The position numbers were made by a program, and so were the translations under genes. Below, piece by piece: positions 9,665 through 19,462 of a DNA stretch of 64,000 nucleotides. The DNA lies in NCBI RefSeq assembly GCF_026151205.1, contig NC_087081.1, positions 14,854,340 through 14,918,339 of the forward strand. The letters are read 5' to 3'. Every line of letters starts with the position of its first letter. The stretch's first letter is position 1. The notes beneath the pieces were generated by a model. That model was not told where the DNA came from and searched no databases. It saw only the letters and a program-made list of their open reading frames with translations. This DNA is from Bolinopsis microptera (taxonomy: Eukaryota > Ctenophora > Tentaculata > Lobata > Bolinopsidae).

Positions 9665-11712
9665 ATGTTACCTTACCTTGCGGCAACAGGACACAATCTG
9701 TACACGAAGGATGTTTGGTTGTACCTTCAAATAATGCAAGAGTTGAAACAAGAGGATTCTGAAGGTTACAAGATGTTCGCCGAAGGGTATGCCACCATCA
9801 GAAGGACTGAAAAGCAATACGGTGGCATCCCTTCCGATCAGATTATTGAACAACTGCTCATGAGGGCCCTGAAAACACGAGTTGGACTGACACGTGGAAG
9901 GGGGTTAACAGAAGTGCAGCAGGCAGTGTGGTTACTGTCGAGAAATGTGTGTGCAGAGGTCACAAATGCTGTGCACGACGATCTCTTGGGTCTCAAGGGA
10001 GGATCTTCTGAACAGCATGTGAGAATGGGCAAAACGTCCGACAAGAGGAATAAGGAAGATTATGAGAACACACTCACCTTCATCAGATTGAGAAATCCCT
10101 TCGACACATCTCACAATGAACTCGAAAACATAGTCACGGGCAAACAGGCCAGTTCTGCTGTGAATATCTATGATGCAAAAGCTATACTTAAGAAAATGGA
10201 GGGAATACCTGTTAAGTTCACATTCAAGCGTAAAGAGCAAGCAATAACCATGGGTTCTAAAGTCCGTAGGAAGGATGGCAGTATCATGCAGATAAATCCT
10301 CAGAACCTCTTCGACCGATTGATTGCTCTGGCACTAGTCAGCTCACATGAGAAAGAGACAGATCTGGACGAGATGCTCTCGTATGAGCTGGCACCATTCC
10401 CTCCCTCCCTGTTCGAGGGTGAGGAGCTAATGAGAGAAGCAAACAAGCCGCAGATAACAGAACTACTGAAGAAGCACTACAGTCCAAAGATGCAGAAGCT
10501 TGAGGGTACTGTGGTTCTGGACGGAGGCAGCTTGTTTTACACGATAAACTGGACGAAAGGAACTAAGTTCCAAGAAGTTGCAGGTTTATACACTAAGTTC
10601 GTCACTAAGAACTACCTGAAGCCTGACTGCGATGTTAAAGTCGTTTTTGACTCTTATCCCGAGGAACCAACAACGAAGGATTCGACCCATCTAAAGAGGA
10701 CTCGCCAATCCTGCACCAAGATAAGAGTGGCTGATGAAATGGTCCTAGATATTTCGAAGCAACAGTTCCTATCGAATAGTAACAACAAACAGAGCTTCGT
10801 CGAGCTTGAAGTTGACCGACATCGAAGGATTACAGGTTGTGAGCGCATGAAGTGATGCCGACTGCTTGATTGTACTTGTAGACACTGCAATGACCGCACT
10901 AATCGAATGCCCAGCTAAGTGTGTAACAGTGGTTGGTGAATGGTGATGATACCGATCTCATAGTGCTACTCCTACAGCGCACCAAGATGCATGTGCCTGC
11001 AGCAGGAAAGCTGTACTTCCAGACCAAGAAATGGAGCTGGGATATAGCCCTCCTTACTGATAGCATCAAGGAAAAGCCCTTCATGAAGCATTCGATCATC
11101 AGTCTTCGTGCCAACTCCGGGTGTGATACAACCCCTCGAATATTCGGTAAGGGGAAGTCCAAGTTTTTCCTTGTCGATGAGAGCGTTGTGGATTATTGGG
11201 CAGCTGTCGATATGTTTGAGCGGAGCAGTGCAACCAAAATAGACATTGCCGAAGCAGGAAGAACAATCCTGAGAACAGTATAGTCGACTACGAAAGACAT
11301 AAGAGAACAACTCACTCTGAACAAAATGAGGGCAGCGAGATACTCCGATAAATCCCTTGCAGCAGCCACAGTAGTTACTGCCGAGTCTCTTCCTCCTACT
11401 TGTGATGCCGCCGATCTATATGCTCTACGTGCATATCTCCAGGTCCAGCAATGGCTGGGGAATGAACTTGACCCTACTCGTTATGGATCCTTTTTAACAA
11501 ACGGGATGTACATGCCATTGGCGATGTCGAATCAAGTAGCCCCTGATTTCCTGTTGGATGGAATATTCTGCAAATGTAAAGGTCTTTGTAATACAAACAG
11601 TTGTAAATGCTATAAGGCACAGTTGCATTGTAATAAAAACTGTGGTATCTGTGAGGGTACAATATGTAATAATAAGGAACCAGAAAGGGTAAACCCTTTC
11701 CAAGATGATTAA
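9665..11712 (+). pseudogene. FEN/XPG-like nuclease with CXC zinc motif (transposon-borne, broken)
   Basis: The first open part (9665-10855) starts MLPYLAATGHNLYTK and contains a nuclease N-region at about residues 285-340: VVLDGGSLFYTINW and KVVFDSYPEEPTTKD, the first acidic positions of the FEN/PIN fold. After a frame change at about 10850-10945 come the XPG-I type motifs: DADCLIVLV, GDDTDLIVLLL, then SGCDTTPRIFGKGK, the helix-hairpin-like region. An in-frame stop follows at 11281-11283. The last part ends in a cysteine cluster, CKCKGLCNTNSCKCYKAQ continuing to CNKNCGIC, like tesmin/TSO1 CXC zinc domains. Very similar hypothetical proteins are, from memory, abundant in marine invertebrates. 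Those appear longer at the N terminus, so this copy has probably also lost 5' coding sequence. Its role in transposition is not established. Confidence 0.75.
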
Positions 11713-12429
11713 GGGGGCATACACCAAATCTGTCCAGACCAAATGACCTAATAGGCAGTTCAGTGACCTTCTAGGGCACCGTTTCCACACCAAAAAAAAT
11801 AATTTTGAGAATACCTATTTTTGTAATCGAGCATTTCCTGGTTAAGAGTGCAATTTTCGGAAAAAATAATTTTTTGGTTGAGACGCTACAAGTTAATCAT
11901 TTCTTGCGGTATCGGGTTGAAATTTTGCTCGCCGTTTATTCACATCTATTTCAAGGTGTGTGTAAAATCTTGATATCGTATCTAAAAAGGCTGGTGTGTT
12001 ATAAATTTTTAAAGTTAAAAAGCTAAAATTTTCCTTTTCAGGCTTATTTTAACAAAAAGTCAGTCAGGGAAGATTGGATTGATTTGACGGTTGACATCAA
12101 CTTGTTCTCTGAATTCTGGCGCAGTTTTTGATGCCCTCAAAAATGTTTTTACTCATTTATCTTCAGATCTATTGGACCTCAAAGCCAAACAACAAATTTA
12201 GGCACATTTTTCGTTTTTATTATTTACTGATTTTTCTAAAACTTTGATAGCAATGTGCTAGTGACTTTTTGAAGGGCGCAAAATAACCGCAACTAGCACA
12301 TTTATATATGAGTTATGAACAATAAAACACCCTAAAATGCTTCCCTTTGAAGTTATGGGAGAAAATGTGATTTTTTATCAAAATTTTTAAAAATAAATTT
12401 TGACAACAAAAAATCTATAAAAGTGTCTA

Positions 12430-12775
12430 AAAACTTGTTATAGAGCAAAGAAACCAACGGGAATCGACTTTTCGTGCAAAAATACATAGATTTAGCCATC
12501 AAACTTGTAAAAATTGACAAAAATTGTGATTTTTAATATTTTCCAAATAAAAAAGGGCGTGGCCGCCACGCAAATTGCACAAGGTTTTTTTCTTGGGAAT
12601 TTTGAGAGAAGTTAGCTGAGACCTATATCTACACGTAGAAATCAAAAATCCTCTGTAAAAAAATTGTTCATATTTCTGTGGATTTTATGCCAGGACGACT
12701 ACACTAACATAAAATTTGTCACGGAGAATGGGAAATTCGCGATTTCATACAAGCCGCGAAATCCTTTTGTCTCTG
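12430..12775 (-). repeat. Right terminal inverted repeat of the transposon
   Basis: It ends ...CGCGAAATCCTTTTGTCTCTG, the complement of the left end apart from one base near the tip. Between the gene end (11712) and this repeat lie about 700 bp without coding signal. Confidence 0.85.
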
Positions 12776-13400
12776 ATAGTGTATAATAGCTGGATAACTA
12801 TAATAAGTCTAGATCCAAGACATATGGCTATATTGGAATATCAAGCCAAGTGGTAGTAAACATACATATTCTTACCTTGATATTCGAGATTGATGTTGTT
12901 CTAATTTACAAAGAAATTTGAATACGCTGCTTGATCGCTGACCTGAGTCTAGTACCTAAAATACAACATCCTATTACTCACTGAGCACTGATATGAGCAG
13001 GTTAATCATTTTGTGATTATCCTGTCAATTTTTGCGAGCAAGATATCATGATTCATGGACTACAAATGACGTGTGGGGCGGAATATTTTGAAATATTGTT
13101 TAGGATGAAGAATGAGTCATGAAAGGGAGCTGTATAGTGTATAATAGCTGGATAATTATAATTAGTCTAGATCCAAGACATATGGCTATATTGGAATATC
13201 AAGATCTTGTGAAACAGCCAAGTGGTAGTAAACATACATATTTTTACCTTGATATTCAAGATTGATGTTGTTCTAATTTACGAAGAAATTGGAGCACGCT
13301 GCTTGATCGCTGACCTGAGTCTAGTACCTAAAATATAACATCTTATTACTCACTGAGCACTGATATCAAAACCGAGATGATCATTTTGTGATTAATATTA
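12776..13400 (-). repeat. ~360-bp tandem repeat, right part, with two more candidate leader exons
   Basis: Two further units occur at about 12783-13141 and 13142-13400 (partial). They carry candidate exons at 12876-12955 (donor GTAAGA) and 13248-13327 (donor GTAAAA), both preceded by TTTTAG. The 8-bp target duplication of the transposon occupies 12776-12783. The conservation of the splice signals in each unit is what makes these look like exons and not plain satellite. Confidence 0.6.
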
Positions 13401-14675
13401 ATGCAGATTGTGCAACGAATATAAAATAAACGTATTAATACCGTAACAAGTTATGAGTACAGATAACGTTAATTGACGATGTCAATTCATGGCAGCTCGG
13501 CGCGGCACAGTAGCGCATCTCGCCGATCTAGCCAGTCGCTGTGAGAAGCCTTATTGAGTGCGCGGCGCGGCACAGTAACGCATCGCGCTACAAAGATAAC
13601 GGAGAGGCTTAAAAATGCAAAAGGATGATGGAGAGTTGTAAATTAAAGAATTAACCTGAAGTGTGCACTAGGTTCTTCTCGAGAGTTGCAATCAGTAATT
13701 GCACAGTTAGGAAACAGGTTGAATATCTCAGTACTGAAGTACAGCGTGTATTCAAATAATTTATTATGTTTTAAACACTGCTGCCTGAAAATGTATGCGA
13801 ATATCAGCCATAAATATAATTGTGTACATCTAATTTAATATAGATCAATTTTAATTTTACACAGGTTGCATAACATTTTAAATCAGAGTTTGAATCAACA
13901 TGTTTAATAAAACCTACCGAATAAATATCGACGCTGCGGATTATTAAGTCGGTAAATCAAAGGAACACACGGAGAAAACAAGGCTACGGGTTTGCAGACT
14001 ATATTAATATAAAGAGAACAGAGCGAGGTTAACAACACAGATATCTGAAACTATGCTTGGTGTAGCTCGTTGGGATAGTATAGGAATTCTAGTTCCTATA
14101 GTTGGGAATGAGGTAATTGTCTGTTCACAGATCGCCCTCTAAAACTTACAGTTACAAGGAAATATTTCCTGTAGATCCTTGGTATATAAGCAACATTTGA
14201 CAGAACATAGTGTGGAGTTAGCTATGTGCCCATCCTTGGAGAACCCGGTGGATGTCCTTGCTGTACAGCAGTGTTAAACAAGGAACTGAAACCGAGGGGT
14301 TCCGTTCAGGCCCTTCACACTTTGTTTCTGTCTAGTTCTTATGTACCGTCACAATAGTGACTTTAAATATAAGATGTAGAGTAATGTAATTAGAGATGGA
14401 TATTTTCTTGGATGGATAAGTCACCGGTCACGTGGTACTGTCACGTGGTGTCACGTGGTGCGCTGCAATGAGTTTCAGGATATCATGTTACTCTGCAATC
14501 TCTACTAAAAGTGGGGTTCTACAAATAGCAGTAATACCAAGAATTATATTATCTTATCATGTGACAACTGATCATGGCCAGGAGTTAATGATCATTTAAA
14601 ATCTTGCGTGAGTCTTGTGTAAATCCTGAGTAAATACTATTAAATCCCGTGTACATGTACTGTGTCAGTAGCTGT
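13401..14675. other. No gene recognised; one dispersed repeat fragment
   Basis: About 13485-13595 has two copies of a GAGTGCGCGGCGCGGCACAG-type sequence that also occurs at 2620-2670, 60.78-60.86 and 61.13-61.21 kb. The rest is AT-rich with frequent stops in all frames. A TCACGTGGTGTCACGTGGTG repeat lies at about 14430-14460. Confidence 0.5.
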
Positions 14676-14678
14676 AAT

Positions 14679-14686
14679 GGGCTACA

Positions 14687-14718
<32 letters not shown>

Positions 14719-15257
14719 CAGGGGGGGCAGCTGCCCCCCTGGGATTTGGGGAACAAGTTTACAAAAACATGAAAATTTATTCTTCAACATAACATTAAAC
14801 CAGACGGCTATGGTATACAGTTTTGTTTTCGCACCCACTGCTCTGTAGCCCCACTGCACTGTAGCCCCCCCCCCCCCTACATTATGTTATTTTTAAATAC
14901 CATACCAGTTACCACGAACGATGGATGAATTCCGTCCAGGGGGTTGAAGAGAGAGGGAGGGAGAGTGGGAGCACAGCATGGTTGCGTGTTAAGTTTATCT
15001 CGCGCTGCCTATTTTACCGTTACACAAACAAAAGATTCCAATCAGTGTCAGGGTCACCCTGACACTGATTGGCCGGGCATGTTTAAGTGTGAAAACGGAA
15101 TGTCATGAAATGTCACGGAATGTCAAAATTGTCTAATTTCCTTAAAAATTTTCCGGGGGGCTTCGCCCCCCTACCCCTCCCGAAAGGGGCTCCGCCCCTG
15201 GACCCCGCAGGGGGCTTCGCCCCCTTGCCTCCCCTGGGTTGAAGACGTGATGTAGCC
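14679..15257. mobile_element. MITE-like element with GGGCTACATCAC inverted ends
   Basis: GGGCTACATCAC at about 14680 and its complement GTGATGTAGCCCC at about 15246-15258 form short terminal inverted repeats. The interior holds a ~30-bp G run (14692-14718), a C run near 14866 and, at 15155-15235, GC-rich repeats of the type CTTCGCCCCC and GGGCTCCGCCCCTGG. No protein is encoded. No clear target duplication was found. Confidence 0.45.
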
Positions 15258-16470
15258 CCTGTGACAGTATCACGTGTAGCTAATCTGCTCCAGTCTGTAG
15301 CTCACTGCAAAAGATAACGCATTCTACGTCTGATGTTAAACAGCTTACATATCTTCCAACCGAGCCGTCAGGAATTATATGGCCAAACTCACTCCCCTAC
15401 GTCATCACGTTTCAAGTGAACGTTCTCGAATTTAATTCAATCTGTCTCTACAGAGGAATATTTTTAACACGTGGTTTAAAAGAACTTGTGTCACTGGCCA
15501 GCTAGATGAAGGAATTGTATCAGCGTGGTATGAATTATTGAAACCCAATACAGGTGTGGGTTATGAAGAGAGAGAGATGGTTGATCGTCTAGGTTTGAGA
15601 TAGGTTGATTAGTTTCAGGACTTTAGTTCCAACAGACTATCTGTCTGTTCCCACAATGGAACTTGTAGGTTGCGTTGTGTTTTAGTTAGAGTGAGTTGAC
15701 CAAATAATACGACTTTAAATCGGGTTGGTTGTAGCTATGTATCAATGTATCAGTGTATAAATGTATCAATGTATCAATGTATTAATGTATCAATGTATTA
15801 ACAATTAGGAACGATGATAGGTTTTACTATGTCTTTGGGATGCAGTCAGGAAGTCAAGAAGTCGGGAATTAAGGGTGTGTCTAGGGTTTTTATAGGTTGT
15901 ATCATTGACGTAGGGTTTACAATCACGGAAACGATTATCTTGGTCATCGTTTCCGCTACTCGAAATCATGAACAATGAGCGTACACTGGACAAACGGGAC
16001 AGAACAATGAGAACCCTCGCTCATCTATTACTCCATTAATTACTTTTTCCTATAAGATGATTCACCTATAGATGATTCACCTTTACGTTGTGAAGCCAAT
16101 TGTTTGTTAACCTCTGGCGTCACAATCAGTTCCGGTTTGCAGTCACAGGCCCTGTCTGTGACCTATTAACTATAAGTTACCTCATTTGGAGATGTGCCAA
16201 GCACAAGTTGACAGCTGGCAACCTGCCAACAGGGGATAGCAATGTTATATGGCTTAGAGTGTGCAAAGGGTGGTCCACACAGGCGCGGATAACATAATTT
16301 TAATCGGGCAATGCACGGCTGGGTGGTAACCATGGTAACTGTGTTGTTGTAATGCAGACTGGTGGTAACCATGGTAACCAATACAGAATACTGAGGTTCA
16401 GGAACTGGTTTCATCATTTTATAACAGGTAGTTCTACTTCTAGCTACATCATAATGTAGACATTGTACGT
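15258..16470. other. No gene recognised; one short minisatellite
   Basis: A TATCAATGTA-type repeat lies at about 15738-15800. Two copies of the GTAACCATGGTAAC palindrome lie at 16325-16380 with duplicated surroundings. No coding segment with splice sites is apparent. Confidence 0.5.
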
Positions 16471-17112
16471 CGACCCGGGGATATACTTTAATATACTTTA
16501 ATATACCTACAATATTTAATATATCCCTATCTCCTTGGAGGCCTACATCAAAAATTGTTGCCCAAAATAAGCTTGAAATGCAATTCCTAATCGATTCCAA
16601 AAAGTTCTTTAAAAAATATTGAAAATTGATGGAGTTATTTCAATTTTAATGAAGTCATTTTGGCTTGTATTCCGAACCGAGATATTATGTGCAATTTTCC
16701 CAATTTTGTTCATGGAGGTCTTTTTACTTAGTATCCACTATATTCAACAAACACTGAGTTATATCTTTCACATAGAGTTAGTCTCATTAAAAAATATTGA
16801 AATTTTATCGAATTTAGGCAAAAGCGAATTTGGGCAAAAGCGTATGCCCAAATATGGGCATATTTTTTTAAGCTCATAGCTCAGCCAATTTTTGACCAAT
16901 CTGGATGGAAATTCATGTGCTAGTCCTAAAACAGGCTTATCTTGCGAATCTGAGTGAAAAATATAGTTCATCATGTAAATCTTAACGAAGAATATAAATC
17001 TTCTAATTGTACCGTAGGTATATTAAAGTGTAAAATCCGGATTGGAGTATTATTTATGAGTCGCATTGTTGTAATGTATTCTGTGTAAAATTATTTTTAT
17101 CCCGGTTGTTGC

Positions 17113-17683
17113 GACAAGTAACAAGAAATGCGGCCGCTTTTCTTTGTGGATGGCCGCTCAATTTCCCGATCCGTGATGGAGTATTTGATCATATTCCATA
17201 CCACCTGGGGACCCCAGTCTTTACTGTTTATAAGCATGCAGATATTATATGGCAGAGTGACAGGCCGAGCGCCGCCCAGTTGATATAATTCCATATTGAA
17301 AATCGTGTATATTTCTATGTAACCATATGTTTATTGTTTATGCAACCTGACATGACACGGATCTGTGCAAAATAGTAATACTAACTCAAAATAATAATAA
17401 TATGTTATCAATTAGTCCCTAGCGGGATGCGTATATGGTGAAATTAACAATGTACTTGAACATTTCAGCACCGCGCGCCAACAATTGTTTAATTCAGATT
17501 TTCGCGCAAAATAACTTTGCGCAGGCAGACACGTGGGCGACACGTACGCAGGCACGCACGGTGGTCGGTCGCTCGCACGCACGGTCGCAAAGCTACCATA
17601 TCCCAAAAAACCTCGATCGCTAACCCTTGTCCTTGACTCTTTTGTGCCTTCGGCACTTTGAGTCATGGATCGGGAAAAAATGC
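17113..17683 (+). repeat. ~570-bp dispersed repeat, copy 1 (copy 2 at 40801-41390)
   Basis: It begins ACAAGAAATGCGGCCGCTTT and ends TTTGAGTCATGGATCGGGAA. Copy 2 lies in an intron of the phospholipase gene and is alignable throughout. The frames inside are not conserved between copies, so I regard it as non-coding. It carries a smaller nested element at 17201-17287. Confidence 0.75.
17201..17287 (-). mobile_element. Small element with GGTCCCCAGGT end and ATTCCATA duplication
   Basis: On the minus strand it runs from ACTGGGCGGCGCTCGGCCTG to GGTCCCCAGGTGG. The 8-bp repeat ATTCCATA flanks it at 17193-17200 and 17288-17295. Relatives occur at 40886-40976, 60913-60983 and 61384-61463. Confidence 0.55.
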
Positions 17684-18082
17684 TCTTATTAGGGAAAGGA
17701 GATGGATAATGATTAATCACTCTACACTCGACTAGACTGTCACGTGACTTTTTTAACTCATTCTCTAGCTGGTTCTGAACGACTTTTCGAAACCCTAACC
17801 CTCTAATCTGATCCCAACCCAAACCTTAACCCAATCCTTAACAAAAACATATGCTGAAACCCTAACCCTAACGAGAAATTAGACTAACTTCCTTATACGG
17901 TCATATCACGTGATCGATACAGTTTTTCGCCAATATCTCGTCAGGAGAGCAGTTTAACCCTATGTCATGGGACATGGGGGGTAATTCGGAATCAGCGTCC
18001 GAAAATACATCTATTGAAGTTGGTTACAACCATCTGGGGCCCTTTTAGAACAATCTCGAAGATCGACTGTAGAGTGATTTAG

Positions 18083-18282
18083 CACGCTCGAAAGGAGATT
18101 ACTCGACGTTTCAATGTAAGTGTAACTACGTCGTATTCATGATCTCAAATTATTTGTTATATAGTAGTGTTGAAAGTATTATTTTTAATACTTTCAACAC
18201 TACTATATAACAAATAATTTGAGATCATGAATACGATGTAGTTACATTGAAACGTCGAGTAATCTCCTTTCCCTAATAAGAG
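18083..18282. repeat. Near-perfect long palindrome
   Basis: The arms of about 85-90 bp start AGGAGATTACTCGACGTTTC and are separated by only a few T bases. They differ by one substitution and a 6-bp deletion. A related single arm (ATAGTAGTGTTGAAAGTATTA) occurs at 52089-52109. It could extrude a cruciform or give a long hairpin RNA. Confidence 0.9.
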
Positions 18283-18627
18283 CATTTTTACTTGTCGCAA
18301 CAACCGGGATAATCATAAAGATAATTTTACACAGAATACATATATTAAAGTATATTAAAATGTAGGATTTTTTCCGATTTTGGCCCGGGGATATAGTGAT
18401 ATACTTTAATATACATTAATATGGTTGGCCCCCCCCCCAACTGTTAATGTTTTGGGTGAATTGTTTTCCTCCCCTACTTAAAAGACCGTCAGAAATAAGG
18501 GAATAGCCAAACTCACTCCCCTGCTGACCTATGACTTAACGTAAGAACCATAGATCTGCTTGATCTACGTACAGGGTGTTTCAAGACTCGTGTCAAAATT
18601 TTGAAAGGCCCTTAAAATCTAACAAAT

Positions 18628-19462
18628 ACCTTATCGGACCTTATTTGGACGGACATTACTTAAACGCTGGAGGCCCTAGCGTTCACCTTAATGTCCGTTC
18701 AAATAAAGTCCGTTCAATTAATGTCCGTCCAAGTTAAAGTCCGTTCAATTTTTTTCAAAAATTTTTTCATTTCGAACTTTTTTTCCAGAATATAACAACT
18801 TTTTAATTTCAGTCAATTTCAATAGCTATCATTAGACTAAACTATATCGTTGAATCAATAAAAACAAGGTATTATAAAATTTTAACAATCTGAATTGTAA
18901 ATATCACATTATTGCATGATCACTATCTTGAAGTTGATCTTCGGCTTCTTCTATCTCCACATTTTCTCTTACAACTGGTTGCCTGTCCAACTCGTAGTCG
19001 TACCGGGCAATGAACGATCCCAACTGCTCTACTAGAGAGATACTTGAATGCCTAAAGTACAGCTTAAGCTTTATCTCTAGCCCCCCACTTGGTATATGCG
19101 ACTTTCGGTGGCTTATGTCAGCTACGATACCTTCTACCATACCACCCATCTCGATAAAGTAGAAGACAAACCGGGATATATCCCTGCACGAAAACCCATT
19201 TGATGAAGAAGATATGTGATATTAGATAATGATCACGTACACATATTTTAACATTTTTACTGATTAATAAGACTGCTTTTCTTGCTTACTGTATGAAAAA
19301 TGGATTGAAAAATCATTTGCTAAAATTTAAAAAACGTAAAAAAAAATTAAAAATATTCGGATTTTTGATGGTTTTGATTGCCTTCTAGCGTTCATATTAA
19401 TGTCCGTTCATAATATGTCCGTTCAAGTAATGTCCGTCCAAATAAGGTCCGATAAGGTAGGT
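18628..19462. mobile_element. TA-flanked inverted-repeat element (mariner-type MITE?)
   Basis: CCTTATCGGACCTTATTTGG continuing to GACGGACATTACTT on the left is repeated inverted at the right end (AAGTAATGTCCGTCC continuing to CCGATAAGG). The element is ~830 bp and a TA lies at each border, which suggests a TA target as in Tc1/mariner elements. Many degenerate GTCCGTTCAA motifs repeat inside both ends. Confidence 0.65.
18904..19149 (-). CDS. Hypothetical ORF inside the TA-flanked element
   Basis: An 81-codon frame starting MGGMVEGIVADISHRKSHIP and ending in an acidic tail (EIEEAEDQLQDSDHAIM). The frame stays open upstream to a possible GTGCAG acceptor near 19190, giving about 95 codons. Its mixed composition, unlike the surrounding AT-rich DNA, hints at a real or captured exon. 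I do not recognise the family; it has no membrane segment or known motif. Confidence 0.3.
   Translation of the reverse strand: MGGMVEGIVADISHRKSHIPSGGLEIKLKLYFRHSSISLVEQLGSFIARYDYELDRQPVVRENVEIEEAEDQLQDSDHAIM

Larger units (their letters stand above)
9088..12775 (+). mobile_element. 3.7-kb DNA transposon with nuclease/CXC gene
   Basis: Both ends begin CAG(G/A)GACAAAAGGATTTC and are followed by long inverted repeats of about 350 bp. The insertion is flanked by a perfect 8-bp duplication. CAG-type termini and 8-bp duplications are known from hAT and from Zisupton/KDZ elements, but the only sizeable gene inside carries a FEN/XPG-like nuclease and a CXC zinc motif rather than an hAT-type transposase. 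XPG-like domains are known in Academ elements, which make 3-4-bp duplications. The superfamily is therefore left open. The gene is interrupted, so this copy is probably inactive. Confidence 0.85.
17020..18370. mobile_element. Foldback element with nested insertions
   Basis: The stretch at about 17020-17118 (ending ATCCCGGTTGTTGCGACAAG) is complementary to 18286-18370. Internally AATGCTCTTATTAGGGAAAG (about 17679) is complementary to about 18268-18287. In the left arm the continuity between GACAAGTAA and AAATGCTCTT is broken by a ~570-bp repeat (17113-17683), while the right arm is intact, so the order of insertion can be read. The centre contains the dispersed repeat also seen at 2.1-2.5 kb, with telomere-like CCCTAACCCTAAC runs at 17793-17875. 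Confidence 0.65.

Noticed and set aside
17780..17880. Telomere or interstitial telomeric array (CCCTAA runs)
   Set aside because: Only a few exact CCCTAA units occur amid degenerate ones, within a dispersed repeat also found elsewhere; similar words at 60.34 and 61.56 kb are inside the foldback element.
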